Assembly (NCBI GenBank): GCA_964504195.1 | Contig: CAZDDI010000024.1 | Location: 1 to 55,933, forward strand | From: CAZDDI01 sp964504195 | Lineage (GTDB): Bacteria > Chloroflexota > Anaerolineae > B4-G1 > SLSP01 | DNA: 55,933 nucleotides | Reading direction: 5' to 3' | Shown here: positions 41,661 to 48,156 of the stretch, in pieces | How the letters are laid out: each line of letters starts with the position of its first letter | Position numbering within the stretch: position 1 is the first letter of the stretch | The notes under the pieces: model-generated | Told to the model about the DNA's origin: nothing | What the model saw: only the letters and a program-made list of their open reading frames with translations | Database searches by the model: none | Translations under genes and position numbers: made by a program

Positions 41661-42817
41661 GTGGAGGGTTGCAAGCTGCGGAAAAACTCCGCTGTGTATC
41701 CGGCGATGCGCTTCCACGAAAATTCTTGCGCGAGCGTAGCCGCACGCTTGCCCAGCAAGGCGCGCAGCTCGCGGTCTGTGTGCAGCTCGTGGAGCGCCGC
41801 CGCGAGTGCGTCCGGGTCATCCGGCGAGATTAGCAGCAGGTTGTCGTGGTCGCGCAGCTGCGGGGTGGGGATGGTCGGATGGGTGCTGATGATGGCTTTG
41901 CCGTGTACCAGACAGGCGTGCAGCGTACCATGCCGCAGGTTGACGCCGTTGCGATAGGGCAACGCGCACACGTCACAGGCGGTCAACGCTGCCGAGACCT
42001 CTTCCGGGGCGATGAAGCCGGTCTGTTGCACATGCTCCGTTAGCCCGAGCTCCGCAATGAGCGCGTCCACTTCGGCGGCGTAAGCGGCATTGGTTGCGTC
42101 GCTGGAGCCGGTACGCCCGCCGATGAAGAGCAGTTGCGCATCCACGCCGTCCGCGCGCACTTTTGCCAGCGCGTGCAGCAGCGTCTCGATGCCCTTATTG
42201 CGATTTTGGAATCCAAAGAAGCCGATGAGAAATGCGCCCATACGGTTGCCCCAGCGTTCAGGATCCCCGCCGCTGTGCGGGTGGATGTTGCTGCCGATGG
42301 GGATCATCCGCACCGGCGGTAACGCGGGTTTGGCAATCGCCGCAGTCAGCCGGTTGTAGTCCCAGTCGTTGGTGACGATGACGCCGGCGCTGTGTTGCGC
42401 TAGCTGCCAGACGCTCCACTGGCGCAGCGGCCCGGCTTTGGGGAAGAGATACGGTGGCAGTAGATCGTGATAGGTGACGACGAGCGGCGCGGGCAGGTGT
42501 TTGCGCTGCAAGTGGGGGAACAGGTTGATTGCGCCGCGCATCCCGAAGGCGGCGGCCTGGTATTGCAGATTGAGCGCATCGGGTTGGATGGCTTGCGCCC
42601 ATTGGAGGATGCGCTTGTACGCACCCCAATTCCACGCGGGGATGTGGCGGTAGATGGATAACCCCAGCTCGCGGACGGGCGGCCCTATCTCTTCCCCGCT
42701 AGTGAGGATGTGGATTTCGTGTCCGGCGCGATGCAGCGCGCCGCCCAGCTCGCGGGTGAAATCGCCCACGCCGCCCTCTTGGGGGTAATATTCGCCAGTA
42801 ATGATACCTATCCGCAT
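41657..42817 (-). CDS. GT4-family glycosyltransferase
   Basis: A 386-residue GT-B fold enzyme. The N-terminal half begins RIGIITGEYYPQEGGVGDF with the glycine-rich acceptor loop and includes VVTYHDLLPPYLFP. The C-terminal half has IGFFGFQNRNKGIETLLHAL and LLFIGGRTG. The usual E-x7-E donor motif is replaced by a NLRHGTLHACLVHGKAIIS region, a variant seen in some GT4 subgroups. It probably adds a hexose to a lipid-linked oligosaccharide in the cytoplasm; the substrate is unknown. It is 44 bases after the upstream GT4 gene. Confidence 0.85.
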   Translation of the reverse strand: MRIGIITGEYYPQEGGVGDFTRELGGALHRAGHEIHILTSGEEIGPPVRELGLSIYRHIPAWNWGAYKRILQWAQAIQPDALNLQYQAAAFGMRGAINLFPHLQRKHLPAPLVVTYHDLLPPYLFPKAGPLRQWSVWQLAQHSAGVIVTNDWDYNRLTAAIAKPALPPVRMIPIGSNIHPHSGGDPERWGNRMGAFLIGFFGFQNRNKGIETLLHALAKVRADGVDAQLLFIGGRTGSSDATNAAYAAEVDALIAELGLTEHVQQTGFIAPEEVSAALTACDVCALPYRNGVNLRHGTLHACLVHGKAIISTHPTIPTPQLRDHDNLLLISPDDPDALAAALHELHTDRELRALLGKRAATLAQEFSWKRIAGYTAEFFRSLQPST

Positions 42818-42861
42818 AACAGCTCCAGCAAATCAGCAAATGGCAAATCGCAAATCCAAAA

Positions 42862-44007
42862 TCAAAAATCCGTAATCACACCGAGCCAGGTGTGCGCGGC
42901 GGCGTGCCAGGTGAATTGCGCTGCGCGCGCCAGTCCGCGCTCGCGCAGCGCGGCGCGGAGGGCGGTATCGGCGAGCGCGCGCTCCAGCGCTGCCGTCCAC
43001 CCGGCTACATCGAGCGGCTCGACCAGCAGCCCCGCATCGCCCACCACTTCCGGCACGCTTGAGGCCGCTGATGCGACCACCGGTGTCCCACAGGCCATCG
43101 CCTCCAGTGGCGGGAGGCCGAACCCCTCGTAGAGGCTGGGGAAGGCGAAGGCTTGCGCCTGCCGGTAGAGCGCGGGCAGATCGCTATCCTCCACGAAGCC
43201 CAGAATATGTACATCAGGGCGTTGCGCTGCCGCTTCCAGAATCGGCTCGGCGAGCCAGGCCGGTTTGCCCACGATGACCAGGTCCAGTCTCCCAGCGGCC
43301 AGCGGATCACAGGCTTCCATCAGGCGGAGGTAGTTCTTGCGCGGCTGCACCGTGCCCACGCTCAGGATGTACGGGCGCGCGCCGATGGCGTAGCGGCTTT
43401 GCAGCCTTGCGCGCTCATCCGGCGCGGCGCTGGGCGTGAAGTGCGGCGAGACGCCGCTATACAGCACGCTCACGCGCTCCGGGGCCACATGCAGCAGTTC
43501 GATCAGGTCGCGTCGAGTGGCTTCCGAGTCGGCCAGGATGTGATCGGCGCGGGCGACGCTGCGCGGCACGCACGTCTCCAGGTAGCGGCGCAGCGGTGCG
43601 GTGAACGTCTCCGGGTAGCGCAGGAACGAGAGATCATGCACTGTGAGCAGCGCGCGGGTGCGGCGGCGCAGCGGCGGCAACACAAAATCGGGCGAGTAGA
43701 AGCAGTCTATCGGCCCGGTCAGCAGCTCGGCAGGCAGCGGCAGGCGCAGGCGTTGCCAGAGCCGCGCCAGCCAGTCATCGTCAAGCGGGATTTCTCGGAA
43801 GCGCAAGCGCTCTGGCGCAGCGACGACTTCGCGTAGTCGGGCGCGTTCGTGCTCCCAACGCTCCCCCAGCCCGGCGATGGCAGCCAGCAGGACAAATTCG
43901 TGCGGAGACGCGGCGCTCAGCACAGCGGTGAGCAGCTCGCGGGCGTAGCGGCCAATCCCTGCGCCCTGCCGCGCTGCGGCGGTGTAATCAATGGCGATGC
44001 GGTTCAT
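42862..44007 (-). CDS. GT4-family glycosyltransferase, mannosyltransferase-like
   Basis: A 381-residue GT-B enzyme. It starts MNRIAIDYTAAARQGAGIG with the acceptor-side glycine motif, then TVHDLSFLRYPE, SVGTVQPRKNYLRLMEA, and a canonical donor motif PSLYEGFGLPPLEAMACG (two Glu spaced by seven). It resembles mannosyltransferases of O-antigen-like pathways. I place the start at ATG 44007; 22 extra codons upstream are translated repeat DNA (GTGAAAC-type heptads at 44038-44090). Confidence 0.85.
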   Translation of the reverse strand: MNRIAIDYTAAARQGAGIGRYARELLTAVLSAASPHEFVLLAAIAGLGERWEHERARLREVVAAPERLRFREIPLDDDWLARLWQRLRLPLPAELLTGPIDCFYSPDFVLPPLRRRTRALLTVHDLSFLRYPETFTAPLRRYLETCVPRSVARADHILADSEATRRDLIELLHVAPERVSVLYSGVSPHFTPSAAPDERARLQSRYAIGARPYILSVGTVQPRKNYLRLMEACDPLAAGRLDLVIVGKPAWLAEPILEAAAQRPDVHILGFVEDSDLPALYRQAQAFAFPSLYEGFGLPPLEAMACGTPVVASAASSVPEVVGDAGLLVEPLDVAGWTAALERALADTALRAALRERGLARAAQFTWHAAAHTWLGVITDF

Positions 44008-44083
44008 GGTGGGTAAGGTCGTTATTTGAGCAGCTCGTGAAACGTGATGCGTGAAGATTTCTTCACGTTTCACGCATCACGCA

Positions 44084-44572
44084 TCACTTGACATCATTGT
44101 ACGTCCAGACGCGGTTGACGAAGAAGTTCCAGAACATCACCACGCCTGTCGCGCCGGCTTTCGCCAGGTTGTAGGCGATGTTGTACGCGGTTTCCGGCTG
44201 CGCCAGGAAGGTGAGGGTGGGGCTGAGCGTCGCGATTAGGGAAATGAAGAGCGGGCGGAACAACAACAGCAGCCCGGTGTTCAGCGCCAGCCCGATGAGA
44301 TTGACCGAGATGAATTGTCCCAATTGTGCTCCCAACGGTTTGGAGCGGGAGTCGGGATAGGTCCAGTAGCGGTTCCAGGTGAAGTTGCTGATTACGGCGG
44401 TGCTGAACGAGATGACGTTGGCGATTAGCAGGGGCAACCCTAAGACGATGTGCATCAGGTACAGTACGCCAAAATCCACTACTGCGCCGATAATGCCGAC
44501 AACGGCGAACTTTAGGAAACGGGTCAACTCTTTTTGATTGCTTGTGGCCCAGGTTTTGATTGCAACAGCCAT
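44084..44572 (-). CDS. GtrA-family membrane protein
   Basis: A 162-residue protein with four helices of the GtrA type. The N-terminal FLKFAVVGIIGAVVDFGVLY and NFTWNRYWTYPDSRS motifs are diagnostic, and FFVNRVWTYND closes the last helix. GtrA proteins are thought to help flip polyprenyl-phosphate sugars across the membrane. In this window such donors would serve the GT39 enzymes. First gene of the operon; promoter at 44649-44677. Confidence 0.9.
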   Translation of the reverse strand: MAVAIKTWATSNQKELTRFLKFAVVGIIGAVVDFGVLYLMHIVLGLPLLIANVISFSTAVISNFTWNRYWTYPDSRSKPLGAQLGQFISVNLIGLALNTGLLLLFRPLFISLIATLSPTLTFLAQPETAYNIAYNLAKAGATGVVMFWNFFVNRVWTYNDVK

Positions 44573-44648
44573 GTAAATCTCGCTTGGTTAAGGGTGGTGA
44601 TAATACGTTAAACGTGAAGAATTCTCCGGTCACGTTTCACGCCAGAGG

Positions 44649-44677
44649 ATTATACCCGGCGGGGGAAGGGTTGTCAA
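44649..44677 (-). promoter_or_regulatory. Promoter of the gtrA-glycosyltransferase operon
   Basis: Consensus promoter on the minus strand: TTGACA (44677-44672), 17 bases, TATAAT (44654-44649). The -35 box overlaps the -35 box of the divergent tRNA promoter, so both use the same TTGTCAA / TTGACAA core. Confidence 0.75.
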
Positions 44678-44698
44678 CTAAAGGCTTGGTGGTATAAT
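44671..44698 (+). promoter_or_regulatory. Promoter of the tRNA-Ser gene
   Basis: TTGTCA (44671-44676), 16 bases and TATAAT (44693-44698), ending 10 bases before the first base of the tRNA. It overlaps the divergent gtrA promoter. Confidence 0.7.
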
Positions 44699-44708
44699 GC
44701 GCGTGCTC

Positions 44709-44795
44709 GGAGAGGTGCCAGAGTGGCCGATTGGGGCGGTCTCGAAAACCGTTGTGGCGCTTGCGTCACCGTGGGTTCGAATCCCACCCTCTCCG
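44709..44795 (+). tRNA. tRNA-Ser (CGA)
   Basis: An 87-base class II tRNA. The acceptor arms GGAGAGG and CCTCTCC pair fully, and the long variable arm (TGTGGCGCTTGCGTCAC region) is typical of tRNA-Ser. The T arm is GTGGG-TTCGAAT-CCCAC. The anticodon loop CTCGAAA gives anticodon CGA (44743-44745), reading UCG. The 3' CCA is not encoded. Confidence 0.96.
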
Positions 44796-44803
44796 CTGTA
44801 AAA

Positions 44804-44843
44804 GACCCCGGCAGCCGTATTACGGTTGCCGGGGTTTTGTTTT
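44804..44843 (+). terminator. Intrinsic terminator after the tRNA
   Basis: ACCCCGGCAGCCGTA (44805-44819) pairs with TACGGTTGCCGGGGT (44821-44835), with one G-T pair, and is followed by TTTGTTTT. It lies nine bases after the end of the tRNA gene. Confidence 0.85.
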
Positions 44844-44956
44844 GTAGCACAGGATAAATCCTGCATTGTGAGCATGGGATAATCTTGCATTGCGAGCACA
44901 GGATGAATCCTGTGCTACGGCGGCGTCGGCTTTTCTGGCTTGCTACTTGTCGCTTG

Positions 44957-45736
44957 CTACTTGCTACTTGCCGCTTCCCCCAGTACCCGCTCTGGATGGG
45001 TGTAGATGCGCATATTGCGTCCGCGCGCGTACCCCACCGCTGTGATGCCCCACTCCTCCGCCAGCTTGAGCGCGCCCGATGAGAGCGCGGTGAGCGAGGC
45101 CGTGATGGGTGCGCCCAACTTCGCCGCCTTGCTCATCATCTCCGTCGAGACGCGCCCGGTGGTGAGCAGGAGCGCGCCGTCGCTCTGGATGTCTTCGAGC
45201 AGGCACAGCCCCAGCAGCTTGTCGAGCGTGTTGTGCCGCCCGATGTCTTCGGCGAGCGCCAGCAGCTCGCCGTTTGGCGTGAATAGCCCGCTGGTGTGGA
45301 CGCCTTGCGTCTGCCGGTACAGCTCGGCGCGGATTTGCAACTGCGCCAACAGTTCCAGCAATGCTTCCGGCGTGATGCGCGTCTCATGCGCCAGCGGCGC
45401 GGGCGGTGCGTAGAGCTCGCCCAGCACCACGCCCATCCCGCAGCCGGAGGTGAGCAGGCGCGGGCCGTGCTCCGGCGGCAGCGCGTGGGTCAGCCACACA
45501 TCCGCGCACGCGCCGTGATTGCTGATGTGGATGACCTCAATGTCCTCGCGGCTCTGGATGAAGCCGGAGTAGTACAGGTAGCCCACCGCCAGCGCGTTCT
45601 GCTGGGTGGGCGAGGCCGCGATGCGTAACAGTTGCTTGCCGTTGACCTGTAACGTCAGCTGCATTTCGGGCGGCAGCTGCACCGCGCGCGTGCTTACGGC
45701 ACCGTTGTGCCAGTGATAGACCGTGCGCTCTTCCAT
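44957..45736 (-). CDS. fdhD: FdhD, sulfurtransferase for formate dehydrogenase maturation
   Basis: A 259-residue FdhD protein. It passes sulfur to the molybdenum or tungsten bis-MGD cofactor of formate dehydrogenase in the cytoplasm. Conserved blocks are the ALAVGYLYYSGFI segment, the mobile loop TSGCGMG (Cys99), GVHTSGLF, AEDIGRHNTLDKLLG and LLTTGRVSTEMMSK. The E. coli enzyme has a CxxC loop; here only the first cysteine is present and the second position is Gly. No formate dehydrogenase gene is in the window. It is the last gene of a three-gene operon, 3 bases after mgtC-like. Confidence 0.93.
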   Translation of the reverse strand: MEERTVYHWHNGAVSTRAVQLPPEMQLTLQVNGKQLLRIAASPTQQNALAVGYLYYSGFIQSREDIEVIHISNHGACADVWLTHALPPEHGPRLLTSGCGMGVVLGELYAPPAPLAHETRITPEALLELLAQLQIRAELYRQTQGVHTSGLFTPNGELLALAEDIGRHNTLDKLLGLCLLEDIQSDGALLLTTGRVSTEMMSKAAKLGAPITASLTALSSGALKLAEEWGITAVGYARGRNMRIYTHPERVLGEAASSK

Positions 45737-45739
45737 GCC

Positions 45740-46213
45740 TTACCCTTTGTTGTCTGCGCGTTTGCCGGATTTTTCCGGGACGGGCTTGTTGGGAAATTCC
45801 AGCGCGCCTAGCACACGCAAAATGACGAAGGCCATAACGGTGCCGGTGATGGCGAGCGTCCAATCGCCCACGCCGGCCGCCGCGCCCACAATCGCCATCG
45901 CCCAGACTGTTGCCGCTGTTGTCAGTCCGTGGACGGTGCGCCGGCTCATAAAAATCGTGCCGGCGCCCAGAAAGCCAATGCCCTGCACCAGTCCCGCGAG
46001 GATGCGGCTGGGATCCATCGTGACTGTGTCCACGTTGGGGGCGATGAAGTCTGGTATCCGTTGCGCCAATAGCAGCACCATTGCTGCGCCCATCGTCACC
46101 AGCATGATGGTGCGTAGCCCTGCCGGTTTGTGGTGCCACTCGCGCTCAAAGCCCACGATTCCGCCTAGCAGGGCCGCGCCGATGATGCGCTGGATGACGA
46201 GCCAATCGCTCAC
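45740..46213 (-). CDS. MgtC/SapB-family membrane protein
   Basis: A 157-residue membrane protein with the family core LLGGIVGFEREWHHKPAGLRT followed by VTMGAAMVLL. The second conserved region is ILAGLVQGIGFLGAGTIFM and GLTTAATVWAMAIVG. Four to five helices fill the first 140 residues, followed by a short charged tail. The larger soluble domain of pathogen MgtC is absent. The family is linked to magnesium homeostasis and membrane-potential or ATP-synthase effects; its exact role here is unknown. It starts 2 bases after the stop of the amidohydrolase gene. Confidence 0.9.
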   Translation of the reverse strand: MSDWLVIQRIIGAALLGGIVGFEREWHHKPAGLRTIMLVTMGAAMVLLLAQRIPDFIAPNVDTVTMDPSRILAGLVQGIGFLGAGTIFMSRRTVHGLTTAATVWAMAIVGAAAGVGDWTLAITGTVMAFVILRVLGALEFPNKPVPEKSGKRADNKG

Positions 46214-46215
46214 GG

Positions 46216-47574
46216 TTATTCCCCGCGTACCATGCGCCGCGCGATGGCGTTGTGGCGCTCGATGATGGGCGGTAGGTCGAGCGTCAATAGCTGCCCATCT
46301 TCCACAATCACTTTGCCGTTGATGACGGACAGATTCACGTTGGGCGGCTGGCAGAAGACGGCAGCGGCGACCGGGTCATGTACCGCGCCGCCTGCGAAGC
46401 CCAGCGTATCCAGGCGCAGACCGATGAAATCGGCGGCCATGCCGGGCGCGAGCTGCCCCACATCGTCGCGGCCCAACACCTCCGCCCCGCCCCGCGTGGC
46501 GATCCACAGCGTTTCGTCGGCGCTCAGCCCCGCCGGGTTCCCCATCACCCGTTGCAAGAGCAGGGCCATGCGCGCCTCTGCCAGCAGGTGCGAGCCGTCG
46601 TTGCTCGCCGAACCATCCACGCCCAGGCCCACCGGCACGCCCGCGTCTAGGTACTGGCGCACGGGCGCAATCCCTGAAGCGAGCCGCATATTGGAGGAGG
46701 GGCAGTGCGCCACGCCCGTGTGGGTCTTCGCCATGAGCGCGATTTCTTCCTGGTTGATGTGAACCCCGTGCGCGAACCAGACATCGTCGCCCATCCAGCC
46801 TAACGCTTCCGCATACGGCACGGGGCGATAGCCGAACTTTGCCAGGCAGAATGCTTCCTCGTCCTTAGTTTCCGCCAGATGGGTGTGTAGTTGCACCCCG
46901 TAGGCGCGCGCCAGCGCCGCCGATTCGCGCATCAGGTTGGGGGTGACGGAGAAGGGCGAGCACGGCGCGAGCACGATGCGAATCATGCCGTACCGCTCCG
47001 CCTGGTGATAGGTCTCGATGGCGCGGCGGCTGTCGCTGATGATGAAGGCTTCATCCTCTACCACACGATCCGGCGGCAGCCCGCCCTGGCTCTCGCCCAG
47101 GCTCATCGAGCCGCGACTGGCGTGGAAGCGGATGCCCAGCTCCTGCGCCGCGCGGATTTCGTCATCAATGCGCGCATCGTTGGGGTAGATGTAGAGGTGG
47201 TCGGAGGCGGTGGTGCAGCCGGAGAGCGCCAGCTCCGCCAGCCCCACCAGCGCGCTGGTGTAGACAGCTTCGCTGTTGAGACCGGCCCAGATCGGGTAGT
47301 GCGTCTTGAGCCAGCTGAACAACACCGCATCTTGCGCGGCGGGCACATTGCGCGTGAGGGTCTGGTAGAGGTGGTGGTGGGTGTTGATGAGGCCTGGCAG
47401 GATGACCATGCCCCGCGCATCAATGACCCGGTCGGCGGTGGTGGGTAGGGTGGCGGTTGGCCCAACGGCCTCGATGACGTTATCGCGGACGAACAGTCCG
47501 CCCTGCGGGACGCGCTCCCGCGTGTCGTTCATCGTTGCCAGCATAGTGGCATTCTTGAGCAAAAGTGTGGTCAT
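46216..47574 (-). CDS. Amidohydrolase, 8-oxoguanine deaminase-like
   Basis: A 452-residue zinc amidohydrolase of the AtzB/TrzN/8-oxoguanine deaminase group. Motifs in order: NTHHHLYQTLTR (first metal ligands), SGCTTASDHLYIYPND, HASRGSMSLGESQGG, LAPCSPFSVTPNLM, LHTHLAETKDEEAF, AHGVHI, HCPSSNMRLASGIAPV and LGVDGSASNDGSHLL (metal-binding Asp). The S-x-GESQGG and VDGSASND patterns match the 8-oxoguanine deaminase subfamily, which turns 8-oxoguanine into urate. Substrate assignment is by similarity. The ATG at 47574 has GGAGGAA upstream; 40 extra codons further upstream belong to the untranslated region. Confidence 0.85.
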   Translation of the reverse strand: MTTLLLKNATMLATMNDTRERVPQGGLFVRDNVIEAVGPTATLPTTADRVIDARGMVILPGLINTHHHLYQTLTRNVPAAQDAVLFSWLKTHYPIWAGLNSEAVYTSALVGLAELALSGCTTASDHLYIYPNDARIDDEIRAAQELGIRFHASRGSMSLGESQGGLPPDRVVEDEAFIISDSRRAIETYHQAERYGMIRIVLAPCSPFSVTPNLMRESAALARAYGVQLHTHLAETKDEEAFCLAKFGYRPVPYAEALGWMGDDVWFAHGVHINQEEIALMAKTHTGVAHCPSSNMRLASGIAPVRQYLDAGVPVGLGVDGSASNDGSHLLAEARMALLLQRVMGNPAGLSADETLWIATRGGAEVLGRDDVGQLAPGMAADFIGLRLDTLGFAGGAVHDPVAAAVFCQPPNVNLSVINGKVIVEDGQLLTLDLPPIIERHNAIARRMVRGE

Positions 47575-47726
47575 AGGGTTCCTCCATGGGTTTGATTTGG
47601 CGAGAAGGCGGTGTTGCTTTGATTGAATGCAATTATTGGTACTGAAAGATAAATTATAAAAATCAAACATGTATTCAGCGTTGCAAACATCCATTTTTGG
47701 TAGCTACTCAGGCTTACACGCTATCT

Positions 47727-47823
47727 GTCATTGCGGGCCGCGTCTGCGCGGCGTCCATTCGTCTGCGAAGGCGCAATCTCAATTACGAACGAGATTGCTT
47801 CGCCGCAGACGGTTCGCAATGAC
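47727..47823. repeat. GTCATTGCG inverted-repeat element, copy 1
   Basis: GTCATTGCG at 47727-47735 and CGCAATGAC at 47815-47823 bound a 97-base element. Its inner part also pairs (GTCTGCGAAG ... CTTCGCCGCAGAC, and CAATCTC ... GAGATTG). A related copy lies at 51521-51618. The gap 47575-48156 contains no gene. Confidence 0.75.
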
Positions 47824-47830
47824 AAATATA

Positions 47831-48014
47831 GCAATTGCGCCAAAGTCGCCCTGTCCAAGCCGACAATAGGCGTGTTTTGAGCATCCTACAGGGTTAGTGT
47901 TGTGGTACGGCTTTGGCCGAGCGCAGAGGCCTTCGACAGGCTCAGGGCTTCGACAGGCTCAGCCACCGGAGCAGCCCGGTGGCTGAGCCTGTCGAAGCCT
48001 CTCCCGGTGGCCCT
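47831..48014. repeat. Composite dispersed repeat related to 41026-41350
   Basis: GCAATTGCGCCAAAGTCGCC to about 47909 matches the second half of the 41026 repeat. After two TTCGACAGGCTC units, 47971-48014 matches the first half (GCAGCCCGGTGGCTGAGCC). The modules are thus in permuted order compared with 41026-41350. Confidence 0.75.
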
Positions 48015-48156
48015 CCGGCTTTACAAGGCTAACAGGGTGAAGAAGCCTTCAATCCTGAAAATCCTGTCGAAAAAACCTGGAAGTGCGTAATTACTGTCTC
48101 TGCTTACGCAGTACGCATCACGCATAGTTTAATGTGAATTGCCAATCGCGCAAATT

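Noticed and set aside
44008..44073. 22 extra N-terminal residues of the GT4 enzyme
   Set aside because: They are encoded by heptad-type repeat DNA; the GT-B fold starts cleanly at MNRIAIDY (44007).
44678..44899. Minus-strand frame of 73 codons containing GEGGIRTHG
   Set aside because: It is the antisense of the tRNA-Ser gene; such frames are a common misannotation.
47575..47694. 40-residue N-terminal extension of the amidohydrolase
   Set aside because: AT-rich non-family sequence; ATG 47574 has a good ribosome binding site and begins the conserved domain.
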